Shown here piece after piece: positions 33,900 through 42,916 of a stretch of DNA of 64,000 bases. The notes below the pieces were generated by a model. The model was not told where the DNA came from and searched no databases. It worked only from the letters and a program-made list of their open reading frames with translations. The stretch is from Nostocoides sp. (GTDB lineage: Bacteria > Actinomycetota > Actinomycetes > Actinomycetales > Dermatophilaceae). The first letter of the stretch is position 1, and the number at the start of each line of letters is the position of its first letter. The translations under genes and the position numbers were made by a program. The stretch spans positions 62,001-126,000 of the forward strand of contig JADJEA010000008.1 of assembly GCA_016702415.1 (NCBI GenBank), written 5' to 3'.

Positions 33900-36152
33900 T
33901 CAGCCCGTGGGGAGGGTGAAGACGTTCGTCATCGTCTCGGACAGCGTCGAGTCGGCCCGGTCGGTCACTGCGACCCGCAGGCTTGCACTCGTTGGTGAGG
34001 CAACCTGCGGGACGGACAGGGAGGCGGTCCAGGAGGCGCCGGAGCCGTGGGTGGGGAGGGAGCGCCATACACCCGAGCCGTAACGGATCCACGCACGGAC
34101 CGTGCGCACACCCACGGGCTGGGCCCGCCCGACTTGGTGCACGGTCAGCCCCAGGGTGCGGTCGCCGGGTGCGAGCCGGCCGGCGAGATTGACCGGTGCG
34201 TCGTAGTCCACCGAGAGGAAGGGCAGCACCGAGCAGTCGCCGCCGATCCCGCAGATCCACGTGTCCGGGAGGGGGACCGCGGCGGCGGCTTTCGTCGTCA
34301 GGGTGGTCGTCACCCGGATCGGTGCGGCGCTGGAGAGGTCGCGCGTCGAGGTCTGGGTGACCGAGAACGTCGTCGTCCCCGGAAGGTAGTAGCCCTGGGC
34401 GTTGGCCGGGCCCGGGCCGGAGGCGAGCGACATACGGTCACCGGAAAGGGCGTAGGTGCCGACCTCGGATCCGTCGACGACATCGGCACTTCCCGAATGG
34501 GCGGGGTTGGAATCGTCCATCGCGCTCAGCGCGACGCCGATCGCGTAGCCGTTGAGGCAGGCGGGGCACCACACCGGATCGCCCGGTGACTGGGGCGTGA
34601 CGACGAAATGTGAGTGCAGCGGCGGTTTGCCCCACCCGTCGAAACGGACCCGTCCGGGCTGCGTCGGCCCGGCTGGCTGGACGAACTCGCCGCGATGGTC
34701 ACCAGTGGCGTCGCCCTCCTGGACGTATGCCGCCCCCGAAGTCACCCCCGAGGCAGCCGTCACGTAGCGGGTCAGGCGGGTGGGACCAGCCAGGACGGTG
34801 TCGAAGGTGCGTGTCTCTTCCGCGCCGGCGATGGACTGGTGGACGACTGCCCCCGAGTGGCCGGTAGGCGCATAGAAGGCGGAGTCGTATGCCGTCAGAT
34901 TCGTTGCGTCGGAATGGTACTCGAGCGCTGTGCGTGGGATGGCGCCATCATGTGCGTAGTACGTCGTGTAGGTGTAGGCGTCGGGGGCGCCCACGGGCGA
35001 GGAGGCGCTGACGAACCGCTGGAGTCGCTGGGAGCCCAGGAGGTGCCCGGTCGTCGGGGTCAGGTAGATCCGTGTCGGCGTCGAACCGGTCTCGACGACC
35101 TCGATCCGGTTGATGACGCTCTCGCCGTCCTTGCCGGTGATTTCGCGAGTGAGCTCGGTGACGACGGTGTGGTAGCTCACCGGCCGATCGAGGGTGGTGA
35201 CCAGTGGGGTCGTCGCCGTGCGGATATCGAGGGTGACCGCCCCGGCAGCGTCGACGGTGAACTGCCGGGTGCTGGCGAGCGCGGTCACGGTCCTGGCCCG
35301 GTTCGTCGCCGCGGCGAGGACCTCATAGGTCCCGGTCGGGACGCTGACCTTCGTCACTCCATTGCCATTGGTCGTGACGAACAGGCTTGGTTTGAGCGGG
35401 TCGTCGAGGTTGATCACTGCCACCTGAGCGGCGACGGGTCGGCCGCCGGCACCGACGGTCTTGACGGTCAGGGTGTTCATCGGCCAGCTCGGGGTGACCG
35501 GATGTCCACCGCCGCCGGAGATCGCCGTGACATTGGTGAGAAGTGTTGCGGCGGAAGTCTTTTCCAGCGCTTTCCGGAACGCGGCCCGGCTCGCGGCGGT
35601 GAGATACCCGCGGCCGGTGCGGCCGGTGCGGGAGGTGATCTCGACGCCGGCGACGGGCGTGGGGGAGGAGGGCGCGGCATACGTCACCCGGACGGGGACC
35701 GGAGCGTCGGGGTGGGCGGCCAAGGCGCGGACGTCGAAAAGGCTGGGCGCGAGCACCGTGCCGACGAGCGCCTGGACGCTGCGTGGGAAGGCGTAGGTCG
35801 ACCTGCCGATGGAATAGACCGTCGCGCCGCCGCCGGTCATCGGGCCCACGGGGCTGACGATCGGACCTCGGAGGGTGTCGGTGAGGGTGACGACGTCGCC
35901 GGTCGGGAGTTCGACCGTCGTGGTCGATGCGGCCGCGGCCGGCACTGGCTGCGGTGTCGGGGTCGCCCGGGCGACCTGCGCGTGGATTGCGCCGGGACGG
36001 AGGGAGGGAGTCGCTCCACTCGCCGCCGTGGGTAGGGCAAGAGCCACGGCGAATGCCACGGCGACGCGTGCGGGACGCCTCGGCACCCTATGCGTCGGCC
36101 CGTGGCGGGCGGATGTGGACGAGGAGAGGGTCGGCGACGGGCTAGAGACCAC
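33900..36152 (-). CDS. Large secreted protein A, paralogous to the protein at 37582-39759
   Basis: The GTG at 36152 overlaps the S53 peptidase stop by 11 bases; product 750 aa with a signal peptide ending near ALPTAASGA. Its N-terminal block (VELPTGDVVTLTDT, RSTYAFPRSVQALVGTVLAPSLFDV) resembles the prodomain of large actinobacterial S8 peptidases. No Asp/His/Ser protease domain follows; instead come carboxypeptidase-regulatory-like beta domains (TLTVKTVGAGGRPVAAQVAV) and a C-terminal region with paired cysteines (WCPAC and CGIGGDC). Aligns throughout with its paralog. Function unknown; coupling to the protease suggests a partner, inhibitor or chaperone role. Confidence 0.75.
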   Translation of the reverse strand: MVSSPSPTLSSSTSARHGPTHRVPRRPARVAVAFAVALALPTAASGATPSLRPGAIHAQVARATPTPQPVPAAAASTTTVELPTGDVVTLTDTLRGPIVSPVGPMTGGGATVYSIGRSTYAFPRSVQALVGTVLAPSLFDVRALAAHPDAPVPVRVTYAAPSSPTPVAGVEITSRTGRTGRGYLTAASRAAFRKALEKTSAATLLTNVTAISGGGGHPVTPSWPMNTLTVKTVGAGGRPVAAQVAVINLDDPLKPSLFVTTNGNGVTKVSVPTGTYEVLAAATNRARTVTALASTRQFTVDAAGAVTLDIRTATTPLVTTLDRPVSYHTVVTELTREITGKDGESVINRIEVVETGSTPTRIYLTPTTGHLLGSQRLQRFVSASSPVGAPDAYTYTTYYAHDGAIPRTALEYHSDATNLTAYDSAFYAPTGHSGAVVHQSIAGAEETRTFDTVLAGPTRLTRYVTAASGVTSGAAYVQEGDATGDHRGEFVQPAGPTQPGRVRFDGWGKPPLHSHFVVTPQSPGDPVWCPACLNGYAIGVALSAMDDSNPAHSGSADVVDGSEVGTYALSGDRMSLASGPGPANAQGYYLPGTTTFSVTQTSTRDLSSAAPIRVTTTLTTKAAAAVPLPDTWICGIGGDCSVLPFLSVDYDAPVNLAGRLAPGDRTLGLTVHQVGRAQPVGVRTVRAWIRYGSGVWRSLPTHGSGASWTASLSVPQVASPTSASLRVAVTDRADSTLSETMTNVFTLPTG

Positions 36153-37335
36153 GCAGACCCCTGGGGGTGCCGAGGCCGGACGGTCCGTCATATCCGGACA
36201 GGCCGGTGCAGGTGTAGTCATGGTCGCAGTCGCCATTGCTGCCGCCGACGACGTCCCAGAAGGAGGAGCGCGCGGCATACGCCATGGACGGTGTGTAGGT
36301 CGCGCCATTGCCCGCCAGCCCGATCATCCCCGCGACCAGGGGCGCGCTCGCGCTGGTGCCGCCCCCGACGAGCCAGCCTGGCGGCAGGCCGTACGGATTG
36401 GGGTAACTGTCGTAGACCGCCACCCCCGTGTCCGGGTCGGCGACCGCGGCCACATCGGCAATCATCCGCATGCGGCACAACCCGTCCCGTTGATAGCTCG
36501 GCTTCGGGATGTATGCCGAGCAGCCCGACCCCGAGCCCTCCCACACATCCTCATCCCACCTGCGCGTGGTGCCCGCAGCCCGGCGCAAGGTGGTGCCGCC
36601 GACGGCGAGCACCCGGCGGAACACAGCCGGGGTCTGCGCCTGGATGAACCCCGAGTCGCCGGTGGAGGCGACCGAGATCGTCCCGGGCTTTTCGTAGGCG
36701 TCCTGGTAGCGCCACATACCGCCATATTCTGGTCCGCCGTAGCTATGCGACAACACCGTCGCACCGAGGCGGAGCGCCGAGCGCGTCGCGGCCGCCAAGG
36801 ACGTGTCGAAGGCGTCGTCGGCCTCGACGAGGAGGATTCGGCAGGTGGGGCAGGTGGCCGAGACCATCTGGATATCCATGGACCCCTCCATTGCCCATCC
36901 GGGGTCGGCGGCCGGGAGGGGGCCAGCGAGGCCGCGCTGATTCACTTTGCGGAAGCAGCCGGTCGCGGGGGTGCACGCGGGCAGGCCCATGGTCCGGCGA
37001 TAGACCGCGAGATCCGCCGCGGCATTGGGCACGTCATAGGCGACGACGACGGCGACCGTCGTCTTGGCGCCCGTCGACGGGAGTTGGTATGCCGCGCGGA
37101 ACTCCGCCGGTCCGTACCCCTCCGGACGGCCCGCGCGGCCCGAAGCCTCGGGAGCGCGGAAGAGGGAGTCGCAGTGGGCGCGGCCGGGCGGGGTGGGGGC
37201 GGCGCAGCCGGGGGCGACGACCCGCGTGGGTGCGGCGGTCGGTGCGATGGCTGCGGCCGATGGAGTCAAGAGGGCGCCGGCGGCGAGCACGGCGGCGCCG
37301 ACCGCCCCGAGGCGGCTGGTGAGCGAGACGGACAT
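36142..37335 (-). CDS. Secreted S53 (sedolisin-type) serine-carboxyl peptidase
   Basis: 397 aa with a signal peptide (GAVGAAVLAAGALLTPSAAA). No long S53 propeptide is present: the catalytic core starts near residue 70 (GYGPAEFRAAYQL). The Glu/Asp pair is Glu150 and Asp154 in AMEGSMDIQM, and the nucleophile is Ser328 in GGGTSASAPLVAG. STGDSGF supplies the oxyanion Asp region. Cys pairs (CTPATGC, CPTC) suggest disulfides. S53 enzymes normally need a prodomain of about 170 residues; its absence, with prodomain-like secreted proteins on both sides, is striking. Confidence 0.83.
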   Translation of the reverse strand: MSVSLTSRLGAVGAAVLAAGALLTPSAAAIAPTAAPTRVVAPGCAAPTPPGRAHCDSLFRAPEASGRAGRPEGYGPAEFRAAYQLPSTGAKTTVAVVVAYDVPNAAADLAVYRRTMGLPACTPATGCFRKVNQRGLAGPLPAADPGWAMEGSMDIQMVSATCPTCRILLVEADDAFDTSLAAATRSALRLGATVLSHSYGGPEYGGMWRYQDAYEKPGTISVASTGDSGFIQAQTPAVFRRVLAVGGTTLRRAAGTTRRWDEDVWEGSGSGCSAYIPKPSYQRDGLCRMRMIADVAAVADPDTGVAVYDSYPNPYGLPPGWLVGGGTSASAPLVAGMIGLAGNGATYTPSMAYAARSSFWDVVGGSNGDCDHDYTCTGLSGYDGPSGLGTPRGLRGL

Positions 37336-37541
37336 GCAGTGCTTTCCCGAAGTGAACGGTCTGACCGGAATGGAACGCCCTGGACCCGGGCGGCGTCAAG
37401 CCGACCGGCTGCGCCGAACGTCACTCCCCGAGAACGGGGAATCCTCACCCCGCAGGGGTATGCCGTCCGCCCACCGCGGACACCCCATCCCGGACGCCCT
37501 TCTCCGGAGCGCACCCTGCGGTCCGCAGACCCCTCCGGCCA

Positions 37542-37579
37542 CGGCCCGAAGCCAAGACCCCGGCCCAAGCCAAGACCCC
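37542..37579. repeat. Short tandem duplication upstream of the S53 gene
   Basis: GGCCCGAAGCCAAGACCCC is followed directly by GGCCCAAGCCAAGACCCC. It lies in the 246-base gap between the S53 gene and protein B, close to the stop of protein B. No other feature is evident in the gap. Confidence 0.5.
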
Positions 37580-37581
37580 CG

Positions 37582-39759
37582 TCAGGGGATGGGGGACTTC
37601 AGCAGGAACGCATCGGTGATGCGGTCGGTCATCCTCGACCCGTCCGCGGCGGTCACGGTGATCGAGAGGTCGGCGGCCACCCGCGCACCGGCGCGCCAGG
37701 GGACCTGGAGGGCGGCGGCATACCGACCCCCACCGAGGGCGGTGACCGTCGCCGGGACCCAGCCAGCGCCGTAGTTCGCCGACACGGTCACGCCGGTGAT
37801 GCCCCGGGGTGAGATTCGGCCGGCCTGGTGGACGGTGATCCCGAGGGTCTGTCGGCCGCCGAGGAGGGCGCCCCCGATGTCGACCGGCAGGTCGTATGCC
37901 GTGCTCAGGAACGGCAGGATCCGGCACCCGTCACCGAGTTCGCAGACGTAACCCGCGGGGAGGGGCCGAGTCGCGGCCATCGGCATCCGCCAGGTGGTGA
38001 CGCTGCGGGTGCCCGAGGTGTAGGGCGCCGGTCGGACCATCGTCTGCCGGGCCGTGACGACGGCGGTCCGCGCGGGCAGGCTGACCGCGCCGTCGACCCC
38101 GAGGAACGCTGTGCCCGTGGCGACCGTCGTGCCGTCGGCGGACACCGACCAGGTGACATTCGGTGACCCGTCGGGCAGGGGCATGGGATAGGGGACGTGA
38201 TGCCGGTCGGTGTCCCCGCCGGACAAGGTCACCAGCGCCAACTGGGAGCCCTTGACGCACCAGTCACACCGGATGGGCTGTCCGTTCCACAGAGTCGGGT
38301 CATCGAAGCTCGTCGCGTGCACCGGGCCCTTGTTCCACTCCTCCGTCCGGACTTGGCGCGCCGGCACATCGCGGGATTCCGATTCGATGGTGCCGATCTC
38401 GTCGAACGTGGTTGGGTGCAGCGCGAGGGTGAAGCGGGCGTTGGTGATGAGACCGGGGCCGGAGGTGACGAACTCGTGGATCGTGCCCGGTGTCGGGATG
38501 ACGGTGCCGATGCTCCATCCGCCCGTCGCGGGGAAGACGGCCCGAGTGAAGAGCGGCGAGTCCGTCGGCGGGGTGGCGAACACCGAGGTGATGCGGGCGA
38601 GGTCGCGCACGCGCTGGGTCGCTCTGATCGGGGCGTCGGGGATACGGCCCGGGTGGCGGAAATAGAGGGCATAGCGGCCATCGGCCGGACCCGCCGGGGC
38701 CTGGGCAAGGGCGACCCGGCTAATGGTGGTCTGGCCGTGGCTGGTCCCGACGGTCGGGGAGAAGAGTGTCCGGACGGTCCCGATCACCGCCGATGCGCTG
38801 GAGAAGGAGGGGAAGTCCCTGGTCACTTCGGTGACCTCGTCGACGGGGGTGGCCGGGGCCCCGGAGAGTCCGGTCTCGAAGAGCGTTGTTGCGGTTCGCA
38901 TGTCGACGGTCGCCGTCCGCGGGCCACTGACCCGGAACTCCCCGGAGTTGGCGAAATAGAACTCGCTCCAGTCGTCATTCGGCACGTCGGCACTGATCTC
39001 GTAGGTGCCCTCCGCGACCGACGCCTTCGCGCAGCCCCGGTGCGCGTACGCGAAGCCGAAGCCACGCCGGGGGTCGACCGTGTTGAGGTAGGTGATCATC
39101 GTCTTCGGGCGGGGCTTGCCGTCCCGGCCGAGCGCACACAGGGTGAGCGTGTGCATCGGATAGCGCGCGGGGGTGCTCGTCGCCAGCCCACGCACGCCGG
39201 TGACGCCGGAGAAGAGGGTGGTTGCGCCCGTCTTCGCCAGCGCGGCACCAAGGGCCCGACTGCTCGCGTTGGTGACATAGCCGCGCCCCGTGAGGCCGGT
39301 GCGGGCGGTGACCTCCACGCCGGGGACGGCGGTGGGGGAGGCGGGATCGGCATACGTCACGGTGACGGGGACCCGCCCGGCATCGGTGGCGATTCGCGTC
39401 AGGTTGAACAGTTCCGGGTCCAGGACCGAGCCGAGGACGGGGCCGATGCTGCGGGGGAAGACGTACTGGTTCGCCCCGAGACGCACTGCCTGTGCCCGAA
39501 GACCGGCGGGGACGGCGAGCGTGGGTGCGCCCGTGGACGTGTGGCCGATGGTGATCCGGTCGCCCGTGGGGAGGGTGACCACCTGGGTGGCGCTGGTCGC
39601 CGTGGTCGGTGGCGCCGCCGTCCGCGCCGATGCCGTATGCCGACCGCTCCCCTTCCCGCCCGTCTCGCCTGCCAGGGGGCTCGCCCCAGCCGACCCCGCC
39701 GCGGTCGCGGCGAGGACAGCGGAGAGACCGGCGGCGGCGAGAAGTGCGCGTGGTGTCAT
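37582..39759 (-). CDS. Large secreted protein B, paralogous to the protein at 33900-36152
   Basis: ATG at 39759; product 725 aa with a signal peptide (ALLAAAGLSAVLAATAAGSAGA). Same layout as protein A: prodomain-like start (VTLPTGDRITIGHTSTGAPT, ANQYVFPRSIGPVLGSVLDPELFNLTR), VEVTARTGLTGRGYVTNASS, a carboxypeptidase-regulatory-like domain (TLCALGRDGKPRPKT), and a C-terminal part with cysteine pairs CDWC and CELGDGC, ILPFLSTAYDLPVDIGG, LGITVHQAGRISPRGI. Again no protease catalytic domain. Stands first in the order B, S53, A and may be cotranscribed with them. Confidence 0.75.
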   Translation of the reverse strand: MTPRALLAAAGLSAVLAATAAGSAGASPLAGETGGKGSGRHTASARTAAPPTTATSATQVVTLPTGDRITIGHTSTGAPTLAVPAGLRAQAVRLGANQYVFPRSIGPVLGSVLDPELFNLTRIATDAGRVPVTVTYADPASPTAVPGVEVTARTGLTGRGYVTNASSRALGAALAKTGATTLFSGVTGVRGLATSTPARYPMHTLTLCALGRDGKPRPKTMITYLNTVDPRRGFGFAYAHRGCAKASVAEGTYEISADVPNDDWSEFYFANSGEFRVSGPRTATVDMRTATTLFETGLSGAPATPVDEVTEVTRDFPSFSSASAVIGTVRTLFSPTVGTSHGQTTISRVALAQAPAGPADGRYALYFRHPGRIPDAPIRATQRVRDLARITSVFATPPTDSPLFTRAVFPATGGWSIGTVIPTPGTIHEFVTSGPGLITNARFTLALHPTTFDEIGTIESESRDVPARQVRTEEWNKGPVHATSFDDPTLWNGQPIRCDWCVKGSQLALVTLSGGDTDRHHVPYPMPLPDGSPNVTWSVSADGTTVATGTAFLGVDGAVSLPARTAVVTARQTMVRPAPYTSGTRSVTTWRMPMAATRPLPAGYVCELGDGCRILPFLSTAYDLPVDIGGALLGGRQTLGITVHQAGRISPRGITGVTVSANYGAGWVPATVTALGGGRYAAALQVPWRAGARVAADLSITVTAADGSRMTDRITDAFLLKSPIP

Positions 39760-39831
39760 GGCCCGATCCTCGCAGGGCATACCGGGTATGTCTACCGGTA
39801 GCCGACGCGCGCGGGCCCGCGCGCGCCGGGA

Positions 39832-40596
39832 TCAGCGCGGGGGCATCCGCAGCGCACCGTCGAGGCGGATGACCTCGCCATTGAGCATGGCGTTGTCGAC
39901 GATATGGGCGATGAGCTTGGCGTAGTCCCGCGGATCGCCCAGCCTGGACGGGTGCGGCACCTGGCCGGCGAGGTGCTCCTTGACCTCGCCCGGCAGCCCG
40001 TCCATCATCGGCGTCGCGAACGTCCCGGGGGCGATCGTCACGACCCGGATCGCCTTGTCGGCCAGGTCGCGCGCGGCCGAGAGGGTCAGCCCGACGATGG
40101 CGCCCTTGCTCGAGGCGTATGCCGCCTGTCCCACCTGCCCGTCGTAGGCCGCGATCGAGGCGGTCATGACGATGACCCCACGGTCGCCGTCGATGGGCTC
40201 GTTGCCGACCATGGCCGCGGCGGCCAGGCGCATGACATTGAAGGTCCCGATGAGGTTGATGTCGATGACCGTCTTGAAGGTCTCCAGGAGGAGCGGCCCG
40301 TGCTTCCCCACGACCCGACCCGGGGTGGCGACCCCGGCGCACATGACCGCGATCCGCAGTTCCCCGAGCTCGCGGGCCACGCCGATGGCGGCGGCCACTT
40401 GGCCCTCGTCGCGGACGTCGGCGGCAGCGAAGCGCGCGTGCTCGCCGAGTTCACGCGCCAGTTCCTCGCCCCGCGAGGTCGGCAGGTCGACGATGACGAC
40501 GCTGGCGCCGTTCTCGTGCAATCGGCGCGCGGTCGCCTCCCCGAGCCCGGAGGCTCCCCCGGTGACGAGGGCGACGGTGTTCTCGGACAACTGCAT
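39832..40596 (-). CDS. Short-chain dehydrogenase, 3-hydroxyacyl-CoA dehydrogenase type
   Basis: 254 aa. NAD-binding TGGASGLG (12-19), NAG-like CAGVATPGRVVGKHGP, catalytic Ser in MTASIAAY, Tyr and Lys in AAYASSKGAI, then PGTFATPMMDGLP. This resembles type-II 3-hydroxyacyl-CoA dehydrogenase (HSD17B10-like) rather than a sugar reductase. It lies 51 bases after the acyl-CoA dehydrogenase gene in the same direction, so both probably belong to a fatty-acid or branched-chain acyl-CoA oxidation operon. Confidence 0.85.
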   Translation of the reverse strand: MQLSENTVALVTGGASGLGEATARRLHENGASVVIVDLPTSRGEELARELGEHARFAAADVRDEGQVAAAIGVARELGELRIAVMCAGVATPGRVVGKHGPLLLETFKTVIDINLIGTFNVMRLAAAAMVGNEPIDGDRGVIVMTASIAAYDGQVGQAAYASSKGAIVGLTLSAARDLADKAIRVVTIAPGTFATPMMDGLPGEVKEHLAGQVPHPSRLGDPRDYAKLIAHIVDNAMLNGEVIRLDGALRMPPR

Positions 40597-40647
40597 TCGA
40601 TCTCTCCTCAGGTGGTGTCGGGTGTGTGCCGGCCGGCGCGGGCGCCG

Positions 40648-41805
40648 TCAGCGGCCGAGCACATGCCTGCTGATGACGAGCCGCTGGATCTGGTTGGTCC
40701 CCTCGAAGATCTGGGTGACCTTGGCCTCGCGGAAGTAGCGTTCCGCAGGGAAGTCCTGGGTGTAGCCGGCCCCGCCGAGCACCTGGACCGCGTCGGTGGT
40801 CACCTTCATCGCCGCGTCGGTGGCGACGAGCTTGGCGACGGCGGCCTCCTTGGAGAAGGGTCGGCCGGCGTCGTGGAGGCGCGCGGCATACAGATAGGCG
40901 GCGCGGGCGGAACTCACCGCGGCCTCCATGTCGGCGATGAGGAAGGCCAGTCCCTGGTTACTCGCGACCGGGCGGCCGAACTGGTGGCGGTCCACGGCAT
41001 ACCCCGCGGCGAGGTCGAGGGCCGACTGCGCGAGACCGGTGGAGGCGGCGGCGATCCCGAGCCGGCCGGCATCCAGGGCGGAGAGCGCGATCGCCATCCC
41101 CTGCCCCTCGGCGCCGATCCGGCGGTCGGCCTCGACCCGCACCCCGTCGAAGATGACCTCGCTGACCGTGTCGCAGTGCAGCCCCATCTTCCGCTCGGGA
41201 ACCCCGAAGGACAGGCCGGGCGCATCGGCGGGGACCACGAAGCACGAGATCCCACGACCGCCGTCGTCGGAGGTCCGCGCGAACGTCGTGTAGAAGTCGG
41301 CATGGCCGGCGTGCGAGATCCACGACTTCGTTCCTGAGAGGACGTATGCCGTTCCGTCCCGCTCCGCGCGCGTCGTCATCGACCCGATATCGGAGCCGGC
41401 GAGCGGTTCGGACAGGCAGTAGGCGCCCAGTTGGGTGCCGGAGAGCATCCCGGGCAGGAGCGCCGCCTGCTGCTCGCGGGTCCCGAAGGTCGCGACGGGG
41501 AAGCACGTCAGGGAGTGAACGGAGGTCCCCACCGCCACCGACATCCACGCCGCGCCGATCTCCTCGATCACCTGGAGATAGGTCTGATAGGGCTGGGCAC
41601 CGCCACCGAACTCCTCGGCATACGGCAAGGACAGGAGCCCGGCCGCCCCGAGGGTGGTGAAGATGTCGCGGGGAAGTTCTGCCCCGGTCGCCGCCGCCGC
41701 TTCGGCCGCGTCGACGCGCGGTCGCATCTCCTTCGCGGCGATCTCACGGACGAGGGTGATGAGGTCGTCCCCGATCTCGTCGGGCATCAGACGGGTCACC
41801 GGCAT
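40648..41805 (-). CDS. Acyl-CoA dehydrogenase
   Basis: 385 aa with the three-domain ACAD fold. Signatures: LGAYCLSEPLAGSDIGSMTT (FAD-binding), SGTKSWISHAGHADFY, QFGRPVASNQGLAFLIADME, and the C-terminal VLGGAGYTQDFPAERYFREA, which includes the region near the catalytic Glu, followed by IFEGTNQIQRLVI. Performs alpha,beta-desaturation of an acyl-CoA with electrons going to ETF. Chain length is not readable; the sequence looks like short- or branched-chain members. Confidence 0.9.
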   Translation of the reverse strand: MPVTRLMPDEIGDDLITLVREIAAKEMRPRVDAAEAAAATGAELPRDIFTTLGAAGLLSLPYAEEFGGGAQPYQTYLQVIEEIGAAWMSVAVGTSVHSLTCFPVATFGTREQQAALLPGMLSGTQLGAYCLSEPLAGSDIGSMTTRAERDGTAYVLSGTKSWISHAGHADFYTTFARTSDDGGRGISCFVVPADAPGLSFGVPERKMGLHCDTVSEVIFDGVRVEADRRIGAEGQGMAIALSALDAGRLGIAAASTGLAQSALDLAAGYAVDRHQFGRPVASNQGLAFLIADMEAAVSSARAAYLYAARLHDAGRPFSKEAAVAKLVATDAAMKVTTDAVQVLGGAGYTQDFPAERYFREAKVTQIFEGTNQIQRLVISRHVLGR

Positions 41806-42002
41806 GCGCCTAACCTAGTGCGGTCCGCCGCCCGGAAAGCACCCATGGTGACCAGTCTCGCGCGCACGATTCGGGGCCGCCCGCACCCGGCTGGTAACCT
41901 GGGCAGTCGTGTGTGCGGCGCCGGCGCTTCGTCGCCGAGCCGTCTCGGCCGGGGTGGGCCGCGGACCGCAGCACATCGTTCCCAGGGAAGGCTGATCGAT
42001 TC

Positions 42003-42916
42003 ATGGCGCAATCCGGGCCCGCCACGCTGACGCACCTGCAGCGGCTGGAGGCCGAGAGCATCCACATCATGCGCGAGGTCGTCGCCGAGGTCGAGAACCC
42101 GGTGATGCTCTACAGCATCGGCAAGGACTCGGCCACGATGCTCCACCTCGCCCGCAAGGCGTTCTATCCGGCGCCGCCGCCCTTCCCGCTGCTCCACGTC
42201 GACACGACGTGGAAGTTCCAGGCGATGTACGACCTGCGCGACAAGGCGGCCCGCGAGGCGGGCATGGAACTGCTCGTCTACCAGAACCCCGAGGCGCTGG
42301 AAAAGGGCATCAACCCCTTCGACCACGGGCCGCTGCATACGGACATGTGGAAGACGGAAGGGCTGAAGCAGGCCCTGGACAAGTACGGCTTTGACGCCGC
42401 CTTCGGCGGTGGCCGGCGCGATGAGGAGAAGTCCCGGGCCAAGGAGCGCGTCTTCTCCTTCCGCAACTCCCGTCACCAGTGGGACCCCAAGAACCAGCGC
42501 CCCGAGCTGTGGAAGCTTTACAACGCCCGCAAGCACCGGGCGAGTCCATGCGGGTCTTCCCCCTGTCCAACTGGACCGAACTCGACATCTGGCAGTACAT
42601 CCACCTCGAGGGCATCGAGATCGTCCCCCTCTATTTCGCCGCCGAGCGCCCGGTCGTGGAGTACGACGGCCTCCTGATCATGGTCGACGACGACCGTATG
42701 CCGCTGGCCCCCGGCCAAGTGCCCGAGATGCGCAGCGTGCGCTTCCGGACCCTCGGGTGCTATCCCCTGACCGGCGCCGTCGAATCGCAGGCGCACACCC
42801 TGCCCGAAGTCATCCAGGAGATGCTCCTGACCACGAGCTCCGAGCGCCAGGGCCGGGTGATCGACCACGACTCCGCCGGCTCGATGGAGAAGAAGAAGCA
42901 GGAGGGCTACTTCTGA
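42003..42916 (+). CDS. cysD: Sulfate adenylyltransferase subunit 2, interrupted by an apparent 1-base deletion
   Basis: ATG at 42003. Frame 1 gives LTHLQRLEAESIHIMREV, the PP-loop SIGKDSATMLHLARKAF, HVDTTWKFQAMYDLRD and AAFGGGRRDEEKSRAKER. Frame 2 continues ESMRVFPLSNWTELDIWQYI to the end EKKKQEGYF. Adding one G to GGG at 42538-42540 (ARKHRGESMRVF) restores 304 aa; E. coli CysD has 302. Very likely a sequencing error. With CysN it makes APS from sulfate and ATP. The stop overlaps the cysNC ATG. Confidence 0.9.

Noticed and set aside
30393..34724. Integrated element with att sites at tRNA-Thr
   Set aside because: I looked for a second copy of the tRNA 3' end and for an integrase or transposase and saw none. 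Only the composition shift remains.
41806..42002. Riboswitch upstream of cysD
   Set aside because: The leader is GC-rich with possible stems, but I could not match any known riboswitch core or a clear terminator/antiterminator pair.
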